This document shows positions 1 to 11,455 of a DNA stretch of 64,000 nt, in pieces. The notes below the pieces were generated by a model, which did no database searches, was not told the origin of the DNA, and worked only from the letters and a program-made list of their open reading frames with translations. This DNA comes from Corinectria fuckeliana (lineage: Eukaryota > Ascomycota > Sordariomycetes > Hypocreales > Nectriaceae). Both the position numbers and the translations under genes were made by a program. Location: assembly GCA_019137255.1 (NCBI GenBank), contig WPDH01000038.1, positions 1-64,000 of the forward strand, written 5' to 3'. The first letter of the stretch is position 1. Every line of letters begins with the position of its first letter.

Positions 1-2118
1 TAATAAATCCTAAAAAGAATATATATTAGTATATATTTAAGACTTAAAGCTAATATAGGCCTAATAAAAAGCCTAAGAGGAAAGCTACTTATAGAGGTAT
101 TAAAAAGAGAAGAAAAAAAGAAAGATATTATAACCTAAGAGACTAAATAATAAATAATAATAAAGATTTATATAGCTACTAATAGCTACTAACAGCTGTT
201 AAATATTAGGTTTATACTAGCCTCTAGCTACTAATAACTATACTACTAGCTAACCTACTAACAGCTAGCTAACCTATTAGTAGCTAGTTCTGCCTACTTA
301 AAATCCTAAGCTCTTAGCTATAACTGTAAAGTAACCTAGATATACCTAGCTAGTATAATCCTAATACTTAACTGCTCTGCTCTTATAGCAGACTAGGTGC
401 TTAATATTTAGTTAACTATTTCTCTCTCTTTCACTTCTTTTTTTCTTTTTCCCCTTTTTTCTTTTCTCTTTTTTCTTTTCCCTCTTTTTAATCTTTTTCT
501 AGCCTTTTAGGAAATAAGATAACTCTAGTCCTAGTAAAAGGACTATTTACTTATATATAGTAATAGTATAAGAGGCCTAATCTAGGTCTGCTATATAAAG
601 GATATAAGTTTTTATCTAATTTTATAGTTTTTCCTGTATTTATATAGAATAAAAGCACTATCTACCTTTTAGGTCTATAAAGTATAAATAAATAAATAAA
701 TAATAGTTATTTATATATAATTTAAAACCTAAAAGAAAAGCAGGTATATTTAGTTTTATAAATTATTAGTTAAAAAAGATAGTAAGACTTAAAAATCTTA
801 AAAGAGATATTATTTTAGCTTAGTCTAAGAGAAACTAATATAACTTAAGGTTAAGTAGTAAAAGTATAAAAGTTAAAGTTCTAATAGAAGTTATAATACT
901 TAGTGTAAGCTTAGGTAAAAGAGATTCTAAAGAGGCTAATTAGCTTAGAAGTATAGTATCTAATATTAGTAAGAATTTTTATCTCTTTTCACTTTTTAGT
1001 TTAAGAGAAATTAGTACTAATATTTTTAGCTTAAAAATTCTCTAGCTAGGTTAAAAAGTTAGCTTACTAAAAGTTATAGTTTTATTATTTTAAGCCTAAT
1101 TTTAGCTTTTTAAGAATAAAACTAATAAGACTAATAATAATATAGTAAGGTTTACTATAAGAATTTATATAATAATAAGTCTTATACTAAAAGTAATCTC
1201 TAGTTACTTTAAGGCTTTTAAAAGTAAGATTTCTACTTATAGCTTTCTTTACTTTTATTCTCACTTTATATAATATTTAATTTTATAACTTCTTAGTAAA
1301 ACTAGTCTTATTACCTTAAGTAAGACTCTTACTAGTAACTACTATTTTATAGTATTTATCTTAATTTTACTTAGCTTTAGTTCTAAAAAGTATTAAAATA
1401 GTTTTATATTTATTATTAGTTATTATTTAATATTATTTAGTAGGTAAAAAGATCTATTAAATTAATCTTAATATTCTTAATAAAAGGTTTTTACTATCTT
1501 AAAAGTATAAAATCTAATAAGCTAGTACTATTTAATAGTCTTAAAGAGTTTAAGACTAGATATAAAGTTAGTTTTAAGGTTTTATCTTCTTTTTTTTTTT
1601 AATACTATCTGTCTTTTTTAGTTATCTTCTTTTTTTAGTTTCTTACTTTAATATAGTAAGCTCTAATAGCAGCTAGAAGGTGCTTATTAGTGTAATTTAG
1701 TCTTATAATCTTATTATACTAACTTATTATCTTATTATAACTTTTAAATTTGTTAGTAAGAGATATAACTAGTATAGACTAATTACTAACTAAAGCTATT
1801 AACTAGAAATAAAAATATACAAATAAAGTTAACACTTAAATAACTATAAAAAGCATAGTTTAGCTTTAACAGCTATTAGATATTAGATATAGTGCTTTTA
1901 GATATCTGCTAGCTAATAAAACTAAATTTTAAGTAATAAGAGCTGTTATAATATCTTAGGTAAGGTAAGATAAGAGATAAAAAGTAGGTTTAAATTATAA
2001 GAAGAGAAAAAGTATACTCTCTTAAAAACTAGATAAAGTAATATCTTTAAGTAGTAACCTTCTAATAGCTAAGTTTTATATATATTAAACCCTAATAGTA
2101 CTATTTAGTACTATTATA
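1..2118 (-). mobile_element. Partial RIP-degraded Ty3/gypsy element (second copy)
   Basis: The stretch from about 840 to 2118 is recognisably homologous, in the same orientation, to about 21900-23204, the right-hand end of the full-length gypsy element in this window. Shared landmarks include the segment around 1141-1260 against about 22213-22330, and the terminal repeat that starts TGTTAGTA. The right-hand end is the 5' end of a minus-strand element, so this copy is the LTR plus leader/gag side, and the rest lies outside the window. It is AT-rich with stops in every frame. The two copies differ much more than the two LTRs of the full element do, so this is an older or more heavily mutated insertion. 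Confidence 0.7.
1751..2118 (-). repeat. LTR of the partial gypsy copy (about 368 bp)
   Basis: It starts TGTTAGTAAGAGATATA and ends CTATTATA, matching the start and end of the two 371-bp LTRs at 11085 and 22834. There are many transition differences. Flanking sequence to its left matches the internal region left of the LTR at 22834, so it is the right-hand LTR of an element running off the window start rather than a solo LTR. Confidence 0.7.
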
Positions 2119-4050
2119 ATACTAATAGTAAAGTATACTCTCTACTTTATACCTTCTTAAAATCTAGTTTATACTAACACCTCTAAAGTTACTAACTTCT
2201 CTTTTATTATATTTAATCTACCTCTAATCTTAACTAGTATATCTTAAGATAGACTTCTTCTTAAATTATATCTTATATATAAGCAGATTAAGCTAATATT
2301 ATAAAGTTCTTAAGGAAATATACTACACTTTCTTTTTTAGCTTTTAATATAGTTTCTTAAGTTACTAAGTTAGTAAAAAGATAGTCTTAATAGTTAAGCT
2401 ATTAATATATATAATAAGGCTTATATCTCTTAACCTTTCTAGTTACTACCTCTCACTTAGTATAATTATACTAGTGTTGTTTTTAGCCTTTTTATAATAT
2501 AATCTAACTAGTATATTAAGGCCTAATTTCTAATTCTTATATTTATCTTACTTATACTTATAAAGGTATAGTAAGTAATACTAGCTCTAAATAATAAGTT
2601 AAATATATATAAGAAGAGAGGATCTAGTAATTAAGTAAGATAAGTTAAGTAAAGCAGCCTAGTTAGCTTATTAAATAAAATATACTAAGATATTCTTATA
2701 AAAGTACTTTATTTATTTATATTATCTTATAGATTTATTCTTATTTTTATTATAAAAATCTCTTTTAAGTCTTTTAGAATATATAAAAAACTATATTTAA
2801 ACTCTAATAAAATCTTAATATAAACCTTAATAATAAGATTATTAGAGCTGCTAATAGTAATATACTTTAAATCCTATCTCTTACTATATATTAGAGACTT
2901 AATAAAATTAATTAAGTGTAAAAAGGTATTAAAGAAAATCTTATACTTCTCTTCTTAAATAAGCCTCTCTTTCTATATAAATTTTAACAGCCCTTTAATA
3001 AAAAAGTCTACCTTTTCTAGTATAAGTAGTAAGTCTTTAAAAGCCCTTTTTTTTAAACGCTTTACTGCTAAATATATTAGACTTATTACTATAAATAAAA
3101 GAGCTCTTATACCTGCTTGTTAGTTTTCACCTTTTATTTGCCTCTTTCTTATATCTAATATATTGTTAAGAGTATTTATATTTTTTGTTTGCTAAATACT
3201 AGAAAGAATCTTAGTTGCTAATTCCTCCCTATTAATAAATAACTCTTTTAAGACTTGCTTATAAGTAGGCAGGGTAGTAATAAGACGCTGCTAAGCGCTT
3301 ATAATATTAATTATAAGAATATATAATAACAGGCTTAAGAGACGGCTGTTAAGAGATTAAAACAACTGGAAATTTTATAGGCTTTATAGCTACAGGTTAG
3401 CAGACTTTTTATTTCACACCTTTCTTAATATTCTCTTAGTAGTAAAGCCTGCCCAGCTTATAGTACTAACCCCTACCCTATACAGCACTCTTATATTTAT
3501 AGAAGTAATAGTTACACACTATATAATTACTACTAAATCCTCACTTATATTTACAGTTCTAATATAAGAATATAAAGATTTTTAGTTAATATACTTAAGC
3601 TCTTTTATAATTATCTCTAGTATAATTAGAGAAGTAAGTATATATTCTAGCTTTAGTGTAATTTTAATAATTAAATATGCTTATATACTAGTAGTTCTTA
3701 GAGCTAAGAATAAATTATATTTAATTTATAGCCTTTTATATTCCTTTTAGTAACTACTAGGATACTATTTATTATTAGCACTATTATAGCTTTTTAGAGC
3801 ATAGTATTTAATAAACTCTTATTAGTATCTATTATTACTTTTTAGTACTAAATAGTACTAGAATAAATACTTATTATATTAAGCATCTTAAGCTAGTTTA
3901 CAAAAATTAAGATTATTATACTAATTAAGACCTTAGCTATACTAGCTAGCACTATAGCTTTCAGAATAGAGTTAGTAATAAGCAGGCGAATTATATATAC
4001 TAAGCTTTTAGCTGAGACTAAACTTACACTAGTAGATTCTTTCAAATAGT
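2119..4050. other. AT-rich RIP-like block without genes
   Basis: Very AT-rich sequence dominated by TA, AA and TT steps, with no reading frame that looks like a protein. Parts around 3060-3560 keep more CA/TG steps than the rest, suggesting younger or less mutated repeat pieces. No element could be identified. Base composition changes abruptly to balanced near 4100, which marks the compartment edge. Confidence 0.6.
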
Positions 4051-4780
4051 TTTAGAGCCTATAATTTTCTTATCTGCCTTATACTAGTGGTTAAAAAGCT
4101 ATAGACAAAGAGTTTTAAACGGGAGCCCAGCCCTAACTTGCTACCACAGCTCCTGCAAATGATAAGGCCTGGAGCTTTACCAGGGGCGAGCCAGATCTGA
4201 CTTCGGAACATGTCTGTCATAAGCGAGTCGGAGGCGTAATAAAGCACGCAGTCGCAAATGATATTGGGAACTTTATGGGCTAGCGATGGTAAAGGGATTT
4301 GACGTCAAAGCGCGCTGGGATTGTGGGAGGGAGGTTATCTGATAGCCATATAAGACTTTCAACTCTTTGGAAAGACTCGCCTTAGTGACCATAACCGCGT
4401 CATGATCTAGCTTAAGAGTGGGATGCCACCACCGCCCAGAGGCGCATACGTCGGTGATTCGCGTCACGGAAATTGACGTCGCTGTGCCGTCGCCCAAGGG
4501 GCTTTCGCAAGATGGGCGGACTACTTGCTCAATACTGTCCACGCTCATTGGTCTTCCTCCTATCCGTCGCCATGCTGTGCAAGAATCTTGCGCAGCTGCG
4601 CCCTCTGGGCCTTGGAGTTGGTCCGCCAGCCGGAGTACTTAAGCTCCTTCCTGCCCCCTCTCCTCCTTTCTTGTCCTCACAATCCTCGCTCGCCTCGACC
4701 TCACCCGACCATCTTACCGCCCGACCAGCCCACCACCCAACCGAGCGACCCTCGACAAGCAACGGCTGACCACCCACCAC
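4051..4780. other. Balanced-composition intergenic segment
   Basis: Composition is normal but no convincing gene is seen. About 4650-4800 is a pyrimidine-rich, plus-strand leader-like stretch resembling a fungal promoter or 5' UTR. Only short unconvincing frames follow it. Confidence 0.4.
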
Positions 4781-5293
4781 TCACCCCGGCGGCAGACACT
4801 TCTTACATTCCTGGAGAGCCGTTATGGTCTGCAACAATGCGGGGGTCAAGACTCTCCTCCACTGGATAGTAGTGAGGTTGACTGGTGGACATTTTCTGTA
4901 ACAGAAAATGCAATGGGAAATAGACAGCGTCCTTTCGTCTGTGAAGGCCATATAGAACGACCTTGAAGTCTCGACTTGAAAGGCGAGTGGGACTTCTTTG
5001 CACCAGGATCTTCCTGCCGATGCGTCTTTCTTAGTGCGAAAGCAGGACTCCCGGTGTTGTAGAATCGTTTCGATGGACCGCTGCTGGAGTTGGCCAGTCT
5101 CGTGCAGCAGCCGAGGCCTTTTCCGGGGGCGGCCATGCCCCGAGGGTGGTGGAGTCAGAAGTCCTTCTTGTTGTGTGCTAGGGCTCTGTACATACAAGTC
5201 TTCCCCAGTGCTCAGCTTCGCCTGGTTGGGCCTCGATCTTGAATCGCCAATGATCTGGGTCAGTTCGATGAACTTGATTTGCCTTTGTGGCAC
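4781..5293 (-). pseudogene. Cys-rich protein fragment, possibly Helitron-helicase N-terminal region
   Basis: An open frame of about 170 codons with no in-frame ATG at its head; it opens just after a stop codon. It is therefore a fragment or an internal exon. The C-terminal half looks like real protein: it has SRSFYMAF, then CIFCYRKCPP, then QECKKCLPP, giving two paired-cysteine knuckles as in a zinc ribbon. From memory this arrangement resembles the N-terminal region of PIF1-like helicase polyproteins of fungal Helitrons. That family match is inference and no helicase motifs are present here. The frame ends right after the second cysteine pair, at a TGA that overlaps a possible GTGAGT donor. 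Confidence 0.4.
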
Positions 5294-5646
5294 GTTTCGA
5301 TGGAGAGGTCACAGTTCCGACCTCTTGATATGCCGGTTGCTAAGCCATCAGTTCGGTTTCAGCACTCGTAAATTCTTTTAGCGGGGGCGGTGGTATCGGC
5401 TCCCCGCCACAGTCTTAGTGGCGAGGATCCACCTTTGATGTAGTTTGGCCCTTTAATTACATTAGCAAGGCATGGCTTCCCGGATACTGGGGCCGTATTC
5501 TACCCATGAGCAAAACCCCGTTAGCCAAGCAAAGCTATTTAAACGGGTGGACTACCAACAATCAATCAATCAATAAATCAATCACTCACTAATTTTTTTC
5601 TTTTTTTCGCGACTGAATCGATATCGTCTCACGTGTATGCAACACG
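5294..5646. other. Upstream region of the small gene at 5647
   Basis: Normal composition with no gene seen. It includes tandem AATC-type repeats at about 5560-5590 (caatcaatcaataaatcaat) and a T-rich tract just before the start of the downstream gene. Confidence 0.35.
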
Positions 5647-6271
5647 ATGCTCTCTCGCTACCAGACTCTCAATCCACTCCGTCTCAATAGGGGTAGGATT
5701 GGGCTACACCCTTGGTTTCGGTCATTTCACAGTGCGATCGCTCAGTTCACCACCATCAATCCAAACGGCATACCTGTTTCCCGCGAAACCGAAATCAGGG
5801 TTGGCGAACATGACCAGAGCTATGTGTACATTAATCCTGAAGTTGGGAATGCGATCAAGTCCGCGATTGTGCGCCAACTCGGGTCAGGTGTGACATGCTA
5901 TCCCGAAAGGCTTTCCCTACAATTTAACCACGATTCTTGTTACTTCGCTCACAGTAAGTGCTATCTAGAATTTAATAAGTTACATCTATATTGATACATA
6001 ACAGAATCTATACCGCTTCCTCGCATTGACATCCCTCAAAACCTGGGTCAGTCAAATAGCAATATTAGTTCTGCAACGCTCTGGCTTTCTGGCAAGTGGC
6101 ACGCTATCACCCTCGATGGAACCCCTGATGGTTAGTATTTAAACCTAAACAATCTTCTGAACAACTCTGATTTTTTTTTTTTTTTTTTTTTTTACAGAGA
6201 GCTTTGAACGAATGTCCAGAGAAAGCGCCAGCGAACTCAAAGTCGCACTGGAGAAGCTGAAGGACAGCTAG
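5647..6271 (+). CDS. Small intact protein of unknown function, three exons
   Basis: Exons 5647-5953, 6005-6130 and 6198-6271 join in phase to give 168 residues. Donors are GTAAGT and GTTAGT and acceptors are ACAG. The second acceptor is preceded by an unusually long T tract of more than 20 T. The frame is kept across both introns and protein-like composition continues to the end (PLPRIDIPQNLG, ATLWLSGKWHAITLDG, then a Glu/Lys-rich tail SASELKVALEKLKDS). The first 30 residues are rich in Arg, Leu and Ser and lack acidic residues, which could be a mitochondrial presequence (inference). I do not recognise the family. The ATG at 5636 lies in another frame. It is a rare intact gene in a 4-kb island between transposon blocks. 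Confidence 0.65.
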
Positions 6272-6456
6272 TCATCATACATAGAAATAGGCTCACGCAA
6301 ACAATCCAAGTTCACATACAGTTACTAACAAGCGGCTCTAATCTGAAAACATTCTACCTAACTTTCCAAGCCCGCAACCCAGCCCACTGGCAGCTATATA
6401 TTCAATTCTCCCCTTAATACTGCTCATGAGGTATGGGAAACCTGCTCCGTCCCTTT

Positions 6457-6912
6457 CTAGCTCTGTTCACTGTTCGACATATACTCTTGGATTTCGGTCG
6501 TGACACGAGGGACTTGCGTTGCGACGCTCACATAGAGCTGAGCCAAATTCTCAGCATTCCATTCGTTCGTTGCAACAGCAACATGAGCGAGCTGTAACTG
6601 TTGGTCCACCTGATCTCCAGCAAAGGGCTTTTTGTTAAGCTGGTATCCATTGACCTTCAAGAACATATCCGCCGCCAGCAGAGCGACTCTTTTGTTCCCG
6701 TCTTAGTAGGCGTGATTGAGGATGATCTTCTCAGCGAGGACGCCTGCTAACTGGAAAACGTCGTTCTGGCCATAGCGCTTGTGCTGTTGTGGCGAGTAGA
6801 CTGCGGATTCCAGATAAGTCGGTTGGGTCGGTCGGGCATGGGCGATGTGCGTTTCGTAGAGTCTCATGACCTGGGCTGTGGTAAGGAAACGAAGATTACC
6901 CGCAGATGACAT
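6457..6912 (-). pseudogene. Fic/Doc-family protein gene interrupted by a stop in the Fic motif
   Basis: Reading from 6912, the frame has the Doc-like order: an N-terminal helix region (LRFLTTAQVMRLYE), the YGQNDVFQLAGVLAEKI stretch, then the active-site region. The signature His-x-(F/Y)-x-D-G-N-K-R is visible as NHAY, a TAA codon, then DGNKR, with the catalytic His present. After the stop the frame continues without any shift through VALLAADMFLKVNGY to the natural end at 6457. Total length, about 150 codons, is normal for Doc-type single-domain Fic proteins. Known family members AMPylate or phosphorylate target proteins, and bacterial Doc is the toxin of a toxin-antitoxin pair; fungal homologues are largely uncharacterised. 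The stop is of a kind that a single CpA-to-TpA transition would make, which fits RIP leakage. No antitoxin-like partner is visible. Readthrough or an assembly error cannot be excluded. Confidence 0.75.
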
Positions 6913-8160
6913 GATGATTGCGGCTCCTATAAAAATAGGTGTCCGGGGTATGTGGCTGGTGCGGAGGTAGAGTAAAAGTGCTTTGTGGGTGTAGAAGTGC
7001 GTTGTGTATAGAAGTGAAGAAATAGGATAAGACCGAAGAGCACGGGGCTATTTATAACATTTTGAAGATTGAATTTACCCGTTTGAAGTACTTCTTCAGG
7101 TTGGTTGGCAATGTGTTGGTTCAACTTCCAGGTCTGGAGTCAGCAGACAAGGCAATATATCCACTTCGATGGCCCAATAGTAGTTCAAAAGGTTCATTAT
7201 TCTCATTCTCTTACGCAGCGTGACCGCCACTAAGGACGGAGGCTGCGTGTTGGCGCGCGCTTAACAATGGCCCTTCGTGGCTCAGGCCTAGCCCTCCCAA
7301 GCAACCGCAGAGATCCTTGTGAATGCCACATCCAACTCTATTTTAGCGATCGACGACCAACTTATGGAGTTTCGGCCGTTGCTCGTGTGGGTCCACATCC
7401 AATGAGCGTGCGTCTAGGGGCTTAGAAGACCAACGTTGCAGGTAGCAGAGCGTACATTGGGCCCGACGGTTCATGCAGCGCGTAATCCCAGGATATCAGA
7501 CCTGAACGCAGGCCAGTAGACGTTCTCGGTTCAGCCCAGTAGGTAGCTAAGGCGCGAGGCTTGCAAATGACAAGGTCGGTTTGGGCGTTTTCAGCGCAAT
7601 TTGTACAGCCTCGACGGTCGTCATAACAAACCACCAGTTAATAATGGCCCTGTACGAAGATACCGGCGGTAATCTCGATGGGTAAAACCAGCCGGTTTCG
7701 GCCTTATGGTCATGGTCTGACCTCCCATGAGGCGGTCAGAATTGGCAGAATCACCGGGCCCGCTTTTAGTAACGAATGGTAGTCTTAGACTACGCTACTC
7801 ACACCAATTATGTAAGGAGCGTCACTTATGTCTCAAAAGTTCGACGGCTCGCTGCTCACCAGTGGGTTGAGAGCGGAGATGGGGCGGCGACTCATACCTT
7901 CATATTGAATCGCTGTGCTTGGGAGAACCCAAACAGCGCAGCACTTGATGTCAGCAACGGTAGATTAATTATCCGGCGTAACGTCCGAGAACAATTGCTG
8001 AAAGAGACAGAGAAGCTCTGACGACATGCGATTGGCTGTATAACTATCCCCACACATCCCTTAACTGAGCGCCAGCTTAAACGCGACCGCTGTCAGACGC
8101 TATAGTCACTAAGTCCCTCACCCTATTTTCTGACCGGCTCTTATTTCCGACAACTTTTTC
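6913..8160. other. Intergenic, no supported gene
   Basis: Composition is balanced. Short frames near 7422-7634 (minus) and 7776-8021 (plus) have no recognisable motifs, introns or promoter context, and I do not call them. Composition collapses to AT-rich at about 8160. Confidence 0.4.
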
Positions 8161-11084
8161 GCAATATAACTAAGGATAACTATTATTAACAAATATTAAT
8201 TAAATAATAATATAACACTAGAATTTAGGCTATTTTTTGCTATTTAAAAGGTCTAGCTGCTACTTAAAGTATATATTTTTAAATCTAATTATCTTATATT
8301 TATTTAATATTTCTTTTATATCTAATATTACCTTTATTATCTAACCTTTTATAAACATTTAATAGTTACCTCTACTATACCTTAGTTACACTCTTAAAAT
8401 CTATTTTAACCTAACTAACTTTCTCTATAGACCTTTTTTACCCTCTTTCTACTCTTATATTATCACTATGTTATATATAATAAGCAGGCTAAGCGAAATA
8501 AAGGATATTAAGGTTATAAACTATCTCTCTCCTCCCCTTAAGAAAATTTTTTTACTATAAAACCCACTCTTACTATAAGCTAAGCCTAGTATGAAAATAA
8601 CCTATAATTAATTTAAAGATCTTATTATTAAGACTAAATATAAACTTAAAGTAATTATCCTAAGAGCTACTTTTCTCTTAGTTTAGAGAATAGTAGTAAC
8701 CTTAGCTAATACTACTATAAGCTATACTTAATATATAAGTAGTAAGATTCTAATCTTACTATCTCTTATAGAAATAATTATAACTACTATTAAAAAAGTA
8801 GTATTAGCTGCCTTTTAGAAAACACCTATTAAGGCTCTAACTTAGGCTTAAGTTATTTATAATAAGAGGATACTTTTATTCTTAATAGTACTACTATTAA
8901 AAGTAATCTCTTCTCACCTTAATAGGGAGATTATTATTAGGTTGCCTAGTATAACTTCTAATATTATATTTTATATACTATTAGATATTATAATAATTAT
9001 TAATTATACCCTCCTAAGAGGTTACCTCTTACTTATAGTAGCTTTATACTATCTTCTTAGTAGGGATATTATAGTCTTTTTTTACAGACTAATTATAAAT
9101 CTCCTAAAGAATAATACTTAAATTCTTACTGTTTTTAGTATAAGTATATATTAAGTCTTAAAGCAGTTTATAGTAGTTACTAAAAGAGTCTTAACTAGCT
9201 ATATAAAAGGCTTACTTAAGAACCTTATAGTAGATATCTAATAAGCAAATAGTATTAAGATATATACTATAAAACTATTANNTAAACTAATAGATATAAA
9301 TAAACTTTATAACTAAAATATAATTATAATTATAAAAGTTTATTAGACTAAGCCCTATTTAGAGGAGATTTAACCTAGGTAGTACTTTAAGTGCTTTTAC
9401 TTTAGATATATTATATAATACTATTAGGAACAGGCTAGGTATAGCTACTATAAGAGAGCTTACTATATAAGAGATATAATATATCTTACTTCTACTAGTA
9501 AGATCCTTTTAGTATATTATAACTATAATAGCTTATACCTAGTATAGTCTTATATATACTATATAGTATAAAAGAAGTAAGAATAGGTAAGAAATACTTA
9601 TATAAAGAGACCTATATAGTTTAGTATTCTAAGTAAGTAGTATAAATATATAGTATGCCTACTATAAGATATAGTAGTATTAATACTAATACTAACTATA
9701 GTACTAAACCACCCTGCCTAAAGGGGGCTTAAATAGCTCTTAAAGTAGCCTTAAGCTAGACTAGACTTAAGTCTAAGTCTAGCTCTTATAATATTTAGAC
9801 TAATTAACTAATTAAGAGAGTAAATACTATTAAAAGTTAAAAAAGGTATCTTAATACTAGTTAGTAATAAGAATAATTCTTAGGAGGATAAGAATAAGTA
9901 GTATAAGTAACTTAGACTTAACCTAAGATTAATTAAATTTTAGTATATAATTTAAGCTAAGCCTTATAAGAGCTTATTATTATAAGTATATAATTAGCTT
10001 TTCTTATAAAGTAAACCTACTTATAACTTATATTACTATATATATATACTAAGCCTAACTTACTTCTCTCTTAGGTAAGAGTAGTAAAAGGTTTTTTATC
10101 TTATAGCTTATTATAAGAGTTTTTCCCTCCTATTATAAATTAGTCTAAGTTACTTAAAAGAAGAACTAGATAGCTATAAGCTAAATCAGGTATAAATAAA
10201 TAAATAAATACCTTTATTATCTTATAAGCTTTTAACATATTAGTAACCTTTATAAAGTGTATATTACTATTAAATATAACCTTTTTTCTCTTTTTAAGTC
10301 TTAATTCTTCTACTTTAGCTTTTAAAATTATTAATTTTCTTTCTTAAGATGTTAATTATTATAATAGTTAGCGCTAACACTATTAACACCTAATATAAGC
10401 CTTTAAAGCTTAACCTTAAGGCTTACCTAAATAATAGGCTAGTAGCTCTTTTAAGAATACTAAATAAGCACTTACTAAATACTTATTAAGTAAAAGCTTT
10501 ATAATATACTAATACCTACCTTTATAATTTTTATATTTACACTCTAGTAAGACTAACTCTTATAATTATATATTTTAATAGTCTAATCTCTTAGTAACCT
10601 TAACTAGAAAAAGCTAAAGTAATTAATTAAGAGATACTAATAATAAGATGTTTAAAATAGCTGATTTAAGCTGTTATAATAACTAAAGTGTCTTAAAGAC
10701 TATTTTTAATATAATTTCTATTTGCTTAAGTAGTATTATTAGCTGTTTTTCTAGGTAGCTTATTATTAGATTTAGTAGGGGCTTTACTAGACTAACTAGC
10801 TATAAACTTAAAGACTTTTAGCTTATATAGATATTTAAGGTTATAAAAGCAGCTTATTAAGCCTTATAATAATAGCAGATAAAGGTTATCTTACTTAATT
10901 ATCTAGTATTATTAAGGCTAGATAACTTAGAAATCTCTTACTAGTATATGTTTTTTATAAGGCTAAAAACAGCTATATTAAGAGGTTGAAAAATATAAGA
11001 AGAATAAGAAATAAGAAATAAAAGATATATACTATTATAGTAATATATAAATATAAAGTTATTTATATAGTAACTACTATAGTT
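8161..11084. other. RIP-degraded repeat block left of the gypsy element
   Basis: Extremely AT-rich, with stops in all frames and very few CpA, TpG or CpG steps. It contains a LINE-like zinc-knuckle relic (separate entry). Two undetermined bases (NN) occur at 9281-9282, showing an assembly ambiguity. A TAAA/AAAT microsatellite lies near 10195-10213. The right edge is the left LTR of the gypsy element, which seems to have inserted into this block. Confidence 0.6.
9389..9577 (+). mobile_element. Relic of LINE (Tad-like) ORF1 zinc-knuckle region
   Basis: The plus-strand translation reads KCFYFRYI... then EQARYSYYKRAYYIRDI and later VYYNYNSLYL, with stops where Gln or Trp codons are expected. Substituting RIP-type changes (Cys to Tyr, His to Tyr, Gln to stop) the spacing looks like the repeated CCHC knuckles of fungal non-LTR retrotransposon ORF1 proteins. 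The pattern is seen in the sequence; the family assignment is inference. Confidence 0.45.
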
Positions 11085-11455
11085 TGTTAGTAAGAGATAT
11101 AGTTAGTATAGACTAACTACCTGACTAAAGCTATTAGCTTAAAAAAGAAGATATACTAATAAGATTATAGCTTAGGTAATTATAAAAGATGTAAAACAGA
11201 TTAGACTGCTTTTAAGTATTAGATTTAATACTTTTAAAGGTAATCTAGCTAATAAGAATAAGAATAAATAATAAGAGCTGCTATAATAGCTAGGTAAGAT
11301 AAGATAAAAAGTAATAAAAGGTAGGATTAAAATTTAAGAAAGAAAAAAGTGTTTCTCTTTTATTAAGATTAGGTAAGATAACTACTTTAAGTAGTAACTA
11401 CTTATAGCTAGGTTTTATATATATTAAAACTCTTATGCTAATTAGCACTATTATA
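11085..11455 (-). repeat. Left LTR of the gypsy element (371 bp)
   Basis: It begins TGTTAGTAAGAGATATAG and ends GCACTATTATA. It aligns along its whole length and without length change to 22834-23204. The visible differences are mostly C/T and G/A transitions. Confidence 0.8.

Noticed and set aside
7422..8021. Two short frames near the compartment edge
   Set aside because: No motif, partner or regulatory context; expected by chance at this composition.
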